A stretch of 35,912 nt of DNA from an uncultured Cytophagales bacterium (GCA_937911505.1 CALEMF010000101.1:1-35912), one strand, 5' to 3'; numbered from the stretch's first letter, positions 16,845-25,961 are shown. Notes: a model not told the origin generated them from the letters alone. Numbers and translations: made by a program.

Positions 16845-18434
16845 TTACTTTCCTGAACCATACAGTTTATACAACTGCTCAGCACATCGTTCTCCATCCA
16901 TGGCTGCCGACATAATACCACCGGCATAGCCCGCGCCTTCTCCACAAGGAAACAGCCGCCGAATAGTTACGTGCTCAAGGGTTATTTTATCTCTTGGAAT
17001 TTTTACAGGAGAAGAGGTACGGCTTTCTACCCCAATGATTTGTGCGTCGTTAGTGAGGTAGCCCTTCATTTTTTTTCCAAATAGTTTAAAAGCCATCTGC
17101 AGACGCCGTGTAATCGTTTCAGGTAGTACTTCTGTCATCTCTACCGAGGTAAGCCCAGGCTGGTAAGAGGTAGGAAGCAGTGTTTTGGAATATTTATGTT
17201 GCACAAAGTCGAGTAAACGTTGGGCGGGCGCGGTTTGGGTTTTACCTCCTAGCAGCCACGCTTTTCTTTCAACTGCCTTTTGAAAAGCCAGTGCAGCCAA
17301 TGCTCCCGACGTTTTATAGGCTTGCCAGTCACTTTCATCCACCGATACGACAATACCCGAATTGGCATACTTCGCATCTCTACGCGAGGGCGACATACCA
17401 TTTACCACAATCTCTTCTTGTGCGGTAGCAGCAGGCACAATAAAACCACCCGGACACATACAGAAAGAAAACACACCTTTTTCAGTACCTTGATAGGAAG
17501 TCTGTGTCACTAAGCTGTATGAAGCAGCGGGTAAGTAAGGGCCTCTGTTAGTTTTACAATGGTATTGGATACGATCGATCAACGATTGCTCATGTTCTAC
17601 ACGTACCCCCAGCGCAAAAGGCTTCGCTTCAATAAGAATCCCTTTCTTGTGGAGTAACGCAAAGATGTCTCTTGCAGAGTGTCCAGTAGCCAAAATAACC
17701 CCTATACCGCTCAGTTCTATGGTATTTTGTGCTGCATCAACCGCTACTACGCCCCGAATAGTCTGAGCTTGCAAAATAAAATCAATAACTGTAGTATTAA
17801 AGTGTACCTCTCCACCTGCTTTTAGAATACTTTCACGTAACGCTGCTACAATTTTGGGAAGTTTGTTTGTACCAATATGCGGATGGGCATCAACCAGAAT
17901 TTCTTCCTTCGCGCCGTGTGCTACTAGTATTTCTAGAATACGACGGATGTCTCCTCGCTTTTTAGAGCGGGTATACAGCTTCCCATCTGAGTACGTACCA
18001 GCACCTCCTTCCCCAAAGCAGTAATTAGAAGCTGTATTGACAAGATGTTGCTTATTGATGGCCGCAAGGTCTCTGCGTCTTGCCCGTACATCTTTACCTC
18101 TCTCTACCACAATGGGTTTAATGCCCAGCTCAATCAGCCGAAGCGCTGCAAACAAACCTGCGGGGCCTGCCCCTATAATAATCGCTTGTGGTTTCTGTGT
18201 GACCGATGGATAAATAGGCTGAAACTGCTCTATTGATGGCAGCTCATTAACGAATACTTCAACTTTTAGATTGACTTTTACCCGTTTTGATCGTGCATCA
18301 ATAGAACGTCGAAGAATTCGTATATGATAAGTATCTTTCTCAGAGATGTTTAGCTTCTGCTGTATATATGTACGCAGTGCTTCTTCCTCAAAAGCAACTT
18401 CTGGTGCTAGGATGAGCTGTAAAGTGTGTTTCAT
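16845..18434 (-). CDS. FAD-dependent dehydrogenase (COG2509-like)
   Basis: 529 residues. A short N-terminal domain (about 1-75) is followed by the dinucleotide-binding motif IIIGAGPAGLFAAL (GAGPAG at 88-93), ERGKDVRARRRDLA, NYCFGEGGAGTYSDGKLYTR, ATGHSARDIFALL and a C-terminal GEGAGYAGGIMSAAMDGERC, all typical of the large uncharacterised FAD oxidoreductases of COG2509. Substrate is unknown. The start overlaps the stop of the membrane-protein gene (ATGA, 18431-18434), so translation of the two is coupled. It is the last gene of the three-gene unit from 21003. Confidence 0.88.
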   Translation of the reverse strand: MKHTLQLILAPEVAFEEEALRTYIQQKLNISEKDTYHIRILRRSIDARSKRVKVNLKVEVFVNELPSIEQFQPIYPSVTQKPQAIIIGAGPAGLFAALRLIELGIKPIVVERGKDVRARRRDLAAINKQHLVNTASNYCFGEGGAGTYSDGKLYTRSKKRGDIRRILEILVAHGAKEEILVDAHPHIGTNKLPKIVAALRESILKAGGEVHFNTTVIDFILQAQTIRGVVAVDAAQNTIELSGIGVILATGHSARDIFALLHKKGILIEAKPFALGVRVEHEQSLIDRIQYHCKTNRGPYLPAASYSLVTQTSYQGTEKGVFSFCMCPGGFIVPAATAQEEIVVNGMSPSRRDAKYANSGIVVSVDESDWQAYKTSGALAALAFQKAVERKAWLLGGKTQTAPAQRLLDFVQHKYSKTLLPTSYQPGLTSVEMTEVLPETITRRLQMAFKLFGKKMKGYLTNDAQIIGVESRTSSPVKIPRDKITLEHVTIRRLFPCGEGAGYAGGIMSAAMDGERCAEQLYKLYGSGK

Positions 18435-19723
18435 GGCGTAGAGGAGTTATCTCTAAAGCGTTTCCACAAAGATAAGTATTTATTTGGATAGCTAGCTAAG
18501 CATATGTAGAGGAAAAACATCCCATAACCTACCTTGTAACGTGCCAGAGAGCCAAAGTTAGGAGAAGAGAGTCCTATGAAAATAGCCAATAGCACTACAT
18601 AGCCTAGTGTAGCCACAACGAGTAGTGGTTCAGCAAACGAGAAGCGACGTAAGGTAAAGTACAAAGCCCCCACTGTAATCAAGAAAAGGAAGGCGTTCTC
18701 TATACCTAACCATACATAAAAAAAGTGATATCCCTCCCAAAAGAACGGTCGATACAAGCCGTTAAATAATGCCTTAGGCATATTATAAAAGACACTTTGC
18801 CAAGTAGGGATAAAATCATACAAGAGGATGCTTTTGGGATGGGAAGCTTGTAGCATCGTTTGATGATTCTGATACAGTGCCTCTACTATACCGTTTAAAC
18901 GAAGATTGGGATGGAGCCAAGTAGCTACCAAAAGTAGCCCACTCCATATCCCCAGAAAAAGTAATCCTTGAAGCCACTTGTTGGACAAGCGGCTTCTCTC
19001 AACCAAAAAGGTCGTTAACCCAAGTGAGAGCAGTACAGGAAATAAGGTAGCGGCGTAGTAATATTTGAGTCGCCAAATGATATAGAAAGCTACCAACCAA
19101 ATCATTACACTCACCCAACGCACTCGTTTTCTCTTGTAAGCCTTCAAAAAGTGATGTACACTAAGCCCCAAACAGCCTATTAGCACACTTTCTTTGCTTA
19201 CCCCAGCACTCCAAAACACGAAAGAAGGAAAAAATAAAAAAGCGATGCTAACTGCTAGCCGATGTGATTGGTAGTCCTTCACCAAGGTATTGGCTATAAG
19301 CCACATACCCCAAGCGCTGAATCCTGAGAGATAAAAACTTGTAAGCCAATAGTTATTTCCCGTCAGGAAGCAGAGCACACTCAGGAGTTTCACCATAAAA
19401 AAGGCCCTTGGCTGCTCCAACAAAACGAAGGCATCCTTTGAGAGAAGGGTGAGCTCGTTCAGTAACAGCACACGCCAGTAAGCGTCAGGTTGTGCTAATA
19501 CAAGCTGTGCGAGTTGGGAAGCCTCATGAAACATCACGTAGGTATCACCGCCGCCGTTGTAGTATATTTTGTAGAGTATCCCCAAGGCTACCCCTGCAAG
19601 TATTTTGTAGCGTACCGCCCAAACGAATACTTTTCCCAGCGGTTCTTCCCGAATCACTTGTGTATAGCGGTAGGTAATGACCGAAAAAAGCGCAATATGC
19701 AGAATGACCAGCGTGATGCTCAC
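18431..19723 (-). CDS. polytopic membrane protein of unknown function
   Basis: 430 residues from a GTG start at 19723, with about ten or eleven membrane helices (for example TLVILHIALFSVITY, FLITVGALYFTL, LLVVATLGYVVLLAIFIGL). Motifs include GGGDTYVMFHEA in the first loop, SFVFWSAGVSKESVLIGC and SSPNFGSLARYKVGY near the end. These recall the polymerase or glycosyltransferase-like membrane proteins of surface polysaccharide loci, but this is a weak guess. A longer reading to 19858 would overlap the DUF2851 gene by 139 bases and has no support. The GTG overlaps the upstream TGA (GTGA) and has a strong Shine-Dalgarno site. Confidence 0.85.
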   Translation of the reverse strand: MSITLVILHIALFSVITYRYTQVIREEPLGKVFVWAVRYKILAGVALGILYKIYYNGGGDTYVMFHEASQLAQLVLAQPDAYWRVLLLNELTLLSKDAFVLLEQPRAFFMVKLLSVLCFLTGNNYWLTSFYLSGFSAWGMWLIANTLVKDYQSHRLAVSIAFLFFPSFVFWSAGVSKESVLIGCLGLSVHHFLKAYKRKRVRWVSVMIWLVAFYIIWRLKYYYAATLFPVLLSLGLTTFLVERSRLSNKWLQGLLFLGIWSGLLLVATWLHPNLRLNGIVEALYQNHQTMLQASHPKSILLYDFIPTWQSVFYNMPKALFNGLYRPFFWEGYHFFYVWLGIENAFLFLITVGALYFTLRRFSFAEPLLVVATLGYVVLLAIFIGLSSPNFGSLARYKVGYGMFFLYICLASYPNKYLSLWKRFRDNSSTP

Positions 19724-21003
19724 TCTGCCTCCTTTGATAGGATTTGCGCCCCTATGGTACAGTGCAGACAACGCTGCGGCTGGCAAAACATATTGTATTG
19801 CTCTATTAAAGCTTGCGAATCGAAGGCATTTTTTACAGATAGTCCTAGTGTCTCCCACATACGGGTTATCTTATTGTTTTCTGCTTTAATCTCTTCTAGC
19901 GTGGCCACTGCTTTATCGAGATACTGAGGTTTGTCTTTTTGCTTGGCATAAAACACCAATAAAGGTACGATGGTATTGACCACTAAACTATCCATACTTC
20001 CTTTACCAAGCCTTCCAGATTGCTTTTTCGCAAAAGGCTTTTGAAAATGGTAATGGGTTTGCCAATACGAAGAGGCCGTAATGGATAAAAAAGCGCTGAG
20101 CGTTTGGTAAGAGTCAAAATGGATGAAGCGAGAGAAGATACTTTCTTGTTGGTAAAACAGATTGGCCAGTTGTGCCAAGCGAATCGTAGGGAAATTGGCA
20201 GGGCGTAAACGCATAAATTTCCAAGGAGGGCTTACTACTTGCTCTAATTGATATTTTTTACGAAGAAACTGATATTCTTGCCTCAGTTGGGTATGATACG
20301 AGTCGTCTACTGCCTCTTCTAAAAAACCCGCTTGCCCAAAGAAGATGGCTTCTAGTTGTAGAAGTTGGTCTTTCTGTTTGTATAGGCTTCTTACGGGAAT
20401 GCTCTGCGCTAGTAGTTCAAAGCCATCTTGGTTGACTTTGAAGCCAAAGCTCTGTACCAACAAACGAAACGTAAGCCTTTCCCAGTCTTCCTCACATTGT
20501 TTAAAAAGTGCTTTTACCGCAGTAGCTTTTCTTTCTAAGCGATGACTAGCAGCCTTATCGAGCATAAGCAGTTTTTGCAGCAGTGCTACAGTAGGCCAAT
20601 GGCGCTCGCAGGCGATCAGTCCTTTGTTTTGTTGTAGATGTTGGTAGCGATGCAGTAAAGATACATCTACACGGGTACGAAGCGCTAAGGTGGGCAACGT
20701 AGAGCCATCTTGCCTGTAAACGGGCTGGTCGTCGATCCAGACTACATGTAAAATCACCTTGTTATAATGCGGATCGAGGTGATGTTGGTGCTTCTCCCAG
20801 TCAGAAGCACACAGGTGAATTTCCACATCACCTGCCCAAAGTACTTCCCCTATGCGTATACGTGCTTCACTGAAATCGGCACCTGCTTGTGTGTTTTGTG
20901 TACCTTTTTCTAAGATAGTAAGTGGTTCCTCTTTTTGTGTCGTAAGGTTCCTTTGTTCATAATATTGGAACTGCCAAATGAAGTGGAGGAAATCTTCTTG
21001 CAT
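19720..21003 (-). CDS. DUF2851 family protein
   Basis: 427 residues. The N-terminal region matches DUF2851: QEDFLHFIWQFQYYEQRNL, ILEKGTQNTQAGADFSEARI, LWAGDVEIHLCASDWEKH, and HYNKVILHVVWIDDQPVYR. The part GDVEIH...DW resembles a nuclease-like beta core in layout, but no function is established. The C-terminus has a cysteine-rich motif (CQPQRCLHCTIG) that could bind metal. The gene starts 156 bases from the divergent lpdA and is the first of a unit with the membrane protein (GTGA overlap) and the FAD dehydrogenase (ATGA overlap). Confidence 0.85.
   Translation of the reverse strand: MQEDFLHFIWQFQYYEQRNLTTQKEEPLTILEKGTQNTQAGADFSEARIRIGEVLWAGDVEIHLCASDWEKHQHHLDPHYNKVILHVVWIDDQPVYRQDGSTLPTLALRTRVDVSLLHRYQHLQQNKGLIACERHWPTVALLQKLLMLDKAASHRLERKATAVKALFKQCEEDWERLTFRLLVQSFGFKVNQDGFELLAQSIPVRSLYKQKDQLLQLEAIFFGQAGFLEEAVDDSYHTQLRQEYQFLRKKYQLEQVVSPPWKFMRLRPANFPTIRLAQLANLFYQQESIFSRFIHFDSYQTLSAFLSITASSYWQTHYHFQKPFAKKQSGRLGKGSMDSLVVNTIVPLLVFYAKQKDKPQYLDKAVATLEEIKAENNKITRMWETLGLSVKNAFDSQALIEQYNMFCQPQRCLHCTIGAQILSKEAE
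19728..19734 (-). promoter_or_regulatory. Shine-Dalgarno site that fixes the GTG start at 19723
   Basis: AAGGAGG on the minus strand, four bases before GTG. Such sites are uncommon in this window, and this one lies inside the end of the DUF2851 gene, so it supports reinitiation of the coupled downstream gene. Confidence 0.65.
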
Positions 21004-21050
21004 TGTAAGATGTTTTTAGTTTGAAAATTTAGAATTGTTTTTTTTACCTA

Positions 21051-21058
21051 TATTTTTG
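21051..21058 (+). promoter_or_regulatory. putative -7 element for lpdA
   Basis: TATTTTTG matches TAnnTTTG, 101 bases before the lpdA start. The nearest TTG upstream is only 13 bases away, shorter than usual, so the -33 box is unclear. Confidence 0.4.
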
Positions 21059-21159
21059 TATGCAATTACACAAAAGCAAGTGGGGCCAATAGGCAAAACA
21101 AGATAAGCAATTGGTAAGACCATATACAAATATTAGCATCTTAAAAATCACACAATCAC

Positions 21160-22554
21160 ATGAGTAAACAATATGATATCATTGTTGTAGGCAGTGGGCC
21201 AGGTGGCTACGTAGCAGCCATTCGTGCAGCACAGCTAGGCAAGCAAGTAGCTGTAGTAGAGATGGCTGAGCTAGGCGGTATCTGCCTTAACTGGGGCTGT
21301 ATTCCTACAAAAGCACTTTTGAAATCAGCACAAGTATTTGAATATATCAAACATGCCAACGACTATGGCATTGAAGTAAGCGACGCCAAGATTGACTTTG
21401 ATAATATCATCAAAAGAAGTCGTGACGTAGCGGCTGGTATGAGCAAGGGAATTAACTTCTTGTTCCGTAAAAATAAAATTGACGTGCTGGAAGGTTTTGG
21501 AAAGCTAAATGCCTCTAAACAAGTAGAAGTAAAAGACGCTGCAGGAAAGGTGACTACTTACCAAGCCAAGCAAATAATTTTAGCTACAGGCGGACGAGCG
21601 AGGGAACTTCCTAATATCAAAATAGACAATAAAAAAATAGTGGGCTATCGTAAAGCGATGACGCTCGAGAAAATGCCGAAAAAAATGGTAGTAATGGGTT
21701 CTGGAGCCATTGGTGTAGAGATCGCCAACATTTACGCTTCGATGGGCACAGAGGTGACAATCGTAGAGTACCTGCCTCGTATTTTACCCAACGAAGATGC
21801 AGATATTTCCAAGCAACTCACCAAAATCTACAAAAAGATGGGGATGCAAATTATGACCAATGCAGCGGTGGAGAAAGTAGATACTAGCGGTGCAGGTTGT
21901 AAAGTGACTGTAAAAACGGAGAAAGGCACAGAAATATTGGAATGTGACGTGGTGCTTTCAGCCGTTGGTGTGGCCACTAACCTAGAAGGCATCGGACTAG
22001 AGGAAGCAGGCATAAAAACAGAAAAAGGAAAAGTAGTGGTAGATGAGTTCTACAGAACTAATGTACCTAATATTTATGCTATTGGCGATATTACCGCTGG
22101 CCCTGCCCTCGCACACGTGGCTTCTGCTGAAGGAATTATCTGTGTAGAAAAAATCGCGGGGCTCAACCCTCATCCTCTCAACTATGATAACCTCCCTGGC
22201 TGTACTTATTGCCAGCCAGAAGTTGCCTCTGTAGGAATGACCGAAGAACAAGCAAAAGAAGCAGGTTACGACATAAAAGTAGGGAAATTTCCCTTTACTG
22301 CCTCGGGCAAGGCGAGTGCGGCGGGCGCCAAAGAAGGCTTTATCAAGGTGATCTTCGATGCCAAGTATGGTGAGTGGCTAGGCTGCCATATGATTGGGGC
22401 CAATGTAACTGAAATGATCGCAGAAGTAGTCGTGGCACGTAACTTAGAGACGACAGGTCATGAAATCATCAAATCGGTACACCCTCACCCCACCATGTCA
22501 GAGGCAATTATGGAAGCGGCTGCTGACGCTTACGATGAGGTAATCCATCTGTAA
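21160..22554 (+). CDS. lpdA: dihydrolipoyl dehydrogenase (E3)
   Basis: 464 residues, full length for the family. FAD motif VVGSGPGGYVAAIRAAQLG at about 9-27, redox-active pair GGICLNWGCIPTK with Cys42 and Cys47, NAD motif VVMGSGAIGVEIANIYASMG, FAD-contact YAIGDITAGPALAHVASAEG, and the C-terminal catalytic HPHPTMSEAIMEAA with His and Glu. It reoxidises dihydrolipoamide in pyruvate and 2-oxoglutarate dehydrogenase complexes and the glycine cleavage system. No E1 or E2 genes are close, so the enzyme is likely shared by several complexes. A terminator follows the stop. Confidence 0.97.
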   Translation: MSKQYDIIVVGSGPGGYVAAIRAAQLGKQVAVVEMAELGGICLNWGCIPTKALLKSAQVFEYIKHANDYGIEVSDAKIDFDNIIKRSRDVAAGMSKGINFLFRKNKIDVLEGFGKLNASKQVEVKDAAGKVTTYQAKQIILATGGRARELPNIKIDNKKIVGYRKAMTLEKMPKKMVVMGSGAIGVEIANIYASMGTEVTIVEYLPRILPNEDADISKQLTKIYKKMGMQIMTNAAVEKVDTSGAGCKVTVKTEKGTEILECDVVLSAVGVATNLEGIGLEEAGIKTEKGKVVVDEFYRTNVPNIYAIGDITAGPALAHVASAEGIICVEKIAGLNPHPLNYDNLPGCTYCQPEVASVGMTEEQAKEAGYDIKVGKFPFTASGKASAAGAKEGFIKVIFDAKYGEWLGCHMIGANVTEMIAEVVVARNLETTGHEIIKSVHPHPTMSEAIMEAAADAYDEVIHL

Positions 22555-22561
22555 ATACTAT

Positions 22562-22606
22562 ATGAATGCTTGGCAGATATTAAAATACCAAGCATTCATT
22601 TCTTTG
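22562..22606 (+). terminator. terminator of lpdA
   Basis: A perfect 12-base stem (ATGAATGCTTGG at 22562-22573 with its complement at 22588-22599), a 14-base loop and a following T-rich tail. It starts 8 bases after the lpdA stop. Confidence 0.8.
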
Positions 22607-22650
22607 AAAAACGATTGAACATTAACTTATATCCTACTATTAGTACTGTC

Positions 22651-24150
22651 ATGAAAAAGGTATTATTTACTTGGCTATTGTCCGTAGCTACTACCTCCTT
22701 GTTTGCTCAAATTACTTATGGTAAACGAATCGAAATTGAACTAACCGATGATTTCTACAGCGCTCGCCTCGCTACCTTCGGACAAGCAGGCTTGCTACTA
22801 AAGTCGAGGGATGAAAATAATAAGCGTCGCTACGCGTGGTATGATACCGACTTGAACCTAGTTGAAGAGAAGTTTCTTCAACTCTCTAATGAGCTTTCTC
22901 CACGAGCTTCTTTTACCAACGCTGAGGCCACTTATACCTTACATGCCAATACCAAAAAGGGTAAATTCACCCTCGTCACTTTTACAGTAGATGGGCGAAG
23001 CATACAACAAACGAGTGGTCAGTTGCCTAAAAAATGTTTAGTGGGGCAAATGGTAATATTAGGCGATTATGCTTACTGTAGGGCTACTGTAAAGAAACGC
23101 CCTTTGTTGTTTACCATTCAGTTAGCAACTGGTAGAGTACAAATCATTCCTGTCTCTATTGGTAAAATTAAATCCAAGAATACTAACTTGTATGACCTAC
23201 AGCTCATTGAAGGAACCAATGAAGTCTGGCTTTATGTAAAAGGCGTAATCAATAAGAGAACCACAGATACCTTTATTGTAAAACTGAACATACTTGGTAA
23301 TAAAACCGCTACCCTGAGCCTCACCGAAAAAGAAGCGAAAATTTTGGCAGATGTATCAGCACTTCCTACCAAAAGAGGGCGCTTTCTATTGGCGGGCACT
23401 TACACTATAAGGAATAAATATCCCTCAGAGGGTATTTATTTTGGCGAAATGGAAAATGATCAAATGAATTATCTTAAATTTTATGAGTTTGCTCAACTTG
23501 ATAACTTCTTATCCTTTCTTCCTGAAGAGACGCAAGAAAAAATCGAAAGAAAAAAAACCCGAAAAGCCTCAAGAGGGAAGTCGCTAGAGTTTAATTACTA
23601 CATTGCTCCTCACGAGATTATCACAAGAGACGACGGCTACATACTAATCGGAGAAGCTTGTTATCCCACCTATGATATACGTTTTCGTACCGAGATAATT
23701 GATGGACGAAGCAGAGAAATCGACTACTATGTTTTTGATGGTTATCAGTATACACACGCTTTTGTCGTCAAATTCGATTTTAATGGTACGCCTCTGTGGG
23801 ATGAGAGCTTCTCGCTTCGTCCTTCTTACAAACCCTTCTCGCCGATTCGCTTTATGACAGTTACCACCACTAACGACAACCTTATCAAAATGACCTATGC
23901 CAGTCGTGGTAAGGTTGTGTATAAAATTATTGATGATCAGGGAGAAGTAGTCCAAGAAAAGGAAACTGAACCTATAGAAACTTTATACGAAGGGGATAAA
24001 ACGAAGTGGTCAGTTTCTGATTTACGCCATTGGTATGGAGATTATTTTGTGGCTCACGGCAGACAGGAAATCAAAAATAAAGGCAAGAAGAATAAGAAAG
24101 TAGATAGAAAGCGTCAGGTATTTTTTATGTCGAAAACAATGGTGAAGTGA
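22651..24150 (+). CDS. secreted protein of unknown function, beta-rich
   Basis: 499 residues from ATG 22651, which gives a clean signal peptide (MKKVLFTWLLSVATTSLFAQ). An upstream in-frame ATG at 22570 would place 27 hydrophilic residues in front and lies within the lpdA terminator, so it is rejected. The mature protein is dominated by short strands and turns (RLATFGQAGLLLKSRDE, GYILIGEACYPTYD, YTHAFVVKFDFNGTPLWDES), which suggests a beta-propeller or similar repeat fold. A basic patch (KIERKKTRKASRGKS) and a lysine-rich end (KNKGKKNKKVDRKRQ) are unusual. No family recognised. No near neighbour suggests a role. Confidence 0.85.
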   Translation: MKKVLFTWLLSVATTSLFAQITYGKRIEIELTDDFYSARLATFGQAGLLLKSRDENNKRRYAWYDTDLNLVEEKFLQLSNELSPRASFTNAEATYTLHANTKKGKFTLVTFTVDGRSIQQTSGQLPKKCLVGQMVILGDYAYCRATVKKRPLLFTIQLATGRVQIIPVSIGKIKSKNTNLYDLQLIEGTNEVWLYVKGVINKRTTDTFIVKLNILGNKTATLSLTEKEAKILADVSALPTKRGRFLLAGTYTIRNKYPSEGIYFGEMENDQMNYLKFYEFAQLDNFLSFLPEETQEKIERKKTRKASRGKSLEFNYYIAPHEIITRDDGYILIGEACYPTYDIRFRTEIIDGRSREIDYYVFDGYQYTHAFVVKFDFNGTPLWDESFSLRPSYKPFSPIRFMTVTTTNDNLIKMTYASRGKVVYKIIDDQGEVVQEKETEPIETLYEGDKTKWSVSDLRHWYGDYFVAHGRQEIKNKGKKNKKVDRKRQVFFMSKTMVK

Positions 24151-24157
24151 TAAAGCT

Positions 24158-24207
24158 TCAAGGTTTTGGCTACATAAATTTTTTGACCTTGATGGAGTAG
24201 CCAAAAC
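24158..24207 (+). other. interleaved inverted repeats after the secreted-protein gene
   Basis: Two stems overlap in an order that would make a pseudoknot: TCAAGGT (24158-24164) with ACCTTGA (24186-24192), and GTTTTGGCTAC (24163-24173) with GTAGCCAAAAC (24197-24207). They share two bases, so at most one base pair less forms in each if both fold. No T run follows, so a plain terminator is doubtful. Confidence 0.35.
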
Positions 24208-24347
24208 TTACACGCTAACCTATCAGAACCTATTTTCCAAACTCGCAGTAGGGATTTGAGCCGCTTAAAGCACGTAGCACTGGCTTTATAATTGTGTGAC
24301 GTTCGTACCTATGTTTAATGTTTAGTTAATCTCAAATCTCAACACAA

Positions 24348-24977
24348 ATGAAACATTCTTTATTATTTCTATGTGCCTGCTTGGTACTACACACTAGCTA
24401 TGCGCAAAAATATGCTTCTGTTTTAGAACCATCTATTACCCATAGCAACCGTTTGTCTACTACTACTTCTGCTAACAAAACCTACAATTTAGAAACTTTC
24501 GAGCTCCCTAGCCAACCTTCGTCAACAGCGCTGGACACCACACTGAACAAAAATGCTATCTACTTTGATGCTGGTGCCTTCGCTATTCTTGAAGCCGTAG
24601 CCTCAGCCAGTCTCAACTACGAGAGAATGCTTGCACAAAACAAAAAAAAGAATCTGAAATTTGGCTTGCGTACAGGCATAGGTGTTTATGGTTTTTATTA
24701 TTGGGGTGGCGGAAGCTATGAGGTAGTGGGCGCACCGCTCACAGCAGTTGTACTGGCAGGAAAAAGATCGCTAAAATTTGAGCTGAATGTAGGCGCTGCC
24801 TTGGGAAGTGCTACGGAGGTTAATGGCGACGATGACAATGGTAATGCTGAAGATGAAACTGGATTTGGCGCTTTTCCTATCGCTGAAATTGGCATTCGTA
24901 AAGAGAAAAAGCATTTCATGTGGCGCATCAGGGCAGGTACTACAGGACTGGGCTTTAGTTTAGGAGCTACTTTCTAG
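24348..24977 (+). CDS. secreted, probably outer-membrane barrel protein
   Basis: 209 residues. Signal peptide (KHSLLFLCACLVLHTSYAQ) then a low-complexity Ser/Thr/Asn stretch (about 30-65), followed by barrel-like strands: AIYFDAGAFAILEAVASASL, LKFGLRTGIGVYGFYYWGGG, LKFELNVGAALGSAT, AFPIAEIGIRKEKKHFMWRI and a final GLGFSLGATF ending in phenylalanine. An acidic loop (NGDDDNGNAEDE) probably faces outside. Similar small barrels are common in Bacteroidota; no specific function. A terminator follows at 25007. Confidence 0.8.
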   Translation: MKHSLLFLCACLVLHTSYAQKYASVLEPSITHSNRLSTTTSANKTYNLETFELPSQPSSTALDTTLNKNAIYFDAGAFAILEAVASASLNYERMLAQNKKKNLKFGLRTGIGVYGFYYWGGGSYEVVGAPLTAVVLAGKRSLKFELNVGAALGSATEVNGDDDNGNAEDETGFGAFPIAEIGIRKEKKHFMWRIRAGTTGLGFSLGATF

Positions 24978-25006
24978 ATTTTTCTGCTTTCTTTAGTTGC
25001 TTATTT

Positions 25007-25045
25007 CTGCTCGGGCATTATTACATTGTGTTCGAGCAGTTTTTG
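25007..25045 (+). terminator. terminator after the barrel gene
   Basis: A 7-base stem (CTGCTCG at 25007-25013 with CGAGCAG at 25033-25039), extendable inward by G-T pairs, is followed directly by five T. Confidence 0.6.
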
Positions 25046-25121
25046 TAGAATAACCAATAAAGTAATTCGTTCTTAATAAAAAGCATCTTACAAGAATAAT
25101 ACGCTCACAAAAAATAGAAAC

Positions 25122-25961
25122 ATGCTTAGAACCACGCTACTATCCCTCCTATTGCTCGCTAGTTGGGTGAGCCGAGCACAAAGTACATCCACAGAGAAGA
25201 AGGAAGTCTTGCTCATAGGTACTTTTCACTTCAATAATCCCGGGAAGGATGTAGCCAAAACAAAGACTTTCGATATTTTGAATGAGCGTGCCCAAAAAGA
25301 ACTCATGGAAATCGCTCAAAAAATTAACGATTTTAACCCTACCAAAATTTTCGTTGAATGGCCTTACGATGAGCAACAAGCCCTCGATTCTCTCTATCAA
25401 CTTTACAGAGCAGGGCGCTACTATGACAATAAACAACTTTCAGATTTTTATTTGAAAAACGAAATTTTTCAATTGGCCTTTAGAGTCGCCAAACTTGGTA
25501 ATCTGATGCACGTCTACGGCGTTGACTACAACGACACCTCCTTTCCATTTGATAGTATGATGCAGGTAATTAGAGAGCATAAGCAAGTGGCTTTAGAAAA
25601 TGAAATGATGGAGACGATCAACCACTATGTAAGCGATTTTGACAACCAAATTGCAGAAGGTGCTTCGCTGCTAGATTTACTGTACTATGTAGACGGCCCT
25701 CAGGCAAAAAAACTGAGTAATCGTCTTCACAACCAACTACCTTTACTTGCAGGTGATACTAATAACTTTATGGGCGCTTACTTAACTGCCGAATGGTACA
25801 AACGCAACCTTTACATTTGGTCGCTGATACAGAAGCAAACGACCCAACAAGACCAGCGCATTATGGTACTACTAGGAGCTAGTCATACGGCAATTATAGA
25901 GACCTTTATTGTACAAAATGACCAGTGGAAAGTATACACCTTATCATCTATTATGAAATAA
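25122..25961 (+). CDS. secreted DUF5694-like protein with paired GxxH motifs (TraB/TIKI-like)
   Basis: 279 residues with a signal peptide ending near ASWVSRAQ (about 20). The mature protein starts with VLLIGTFHFNNPGKDVAKTK (GTFH at 33-36), then IFVEWPYDEQQALDSLYQLY, a helical middle, and ends with IMVLLGASHTAIIETF (GASH at 252-255). DUF5694 proteins with the GTFHFxNPGxD opening are common in Bacteroidota. Two GxxH motifs flanking a helical core are the hallmark of the TraB/TIKI superfamily, some members of which are metal-dependent proteases; the match is by motif only. Its target is unknown. It follows the barrel gene but after a terminator, so it is likely transcribed alone. Confidence 0.8.
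   Translation: MLRTTLLSLLLLASWVSRAQSTSTEKKEVLLIGTFHFNNPGKDVAKTKTFDILNERAQKELMEIAQKINDFNPTKIFVEWPYDEQQALDSLYQLYRAGRYYDNKQLSDFYLKNEIFQLAFRVAKLGNLMHVYGVDYNDTSFPFDSMMQVIREHKQVALENEMMETINHYVSDFDNQIAEGASLLDLLYYVDGPQAKKLSNRLHNQLPLLAGDTNNFMGAYLTAEWYKRNLYIWSLIQKQTTQQDQRIMVLLGASHTAIIETFIVQNDQWKVYTLSSIMK

Noticed and set aside
19724..19858. N-terminal extension of the polytopic membrane protein
   Set aside because: It overlaps the end of the DUF2851 gene, is not hydrophobic, and the GTG at 19723 has a Shine-Dalgarno site and a GTGA overlap.
22570..22650. Upstream ATG of the secreted protein at 22651
   Set aside because: It lies inside the lpdA terminator hairpin, and the downstream ATG gives a standard signal peptide.
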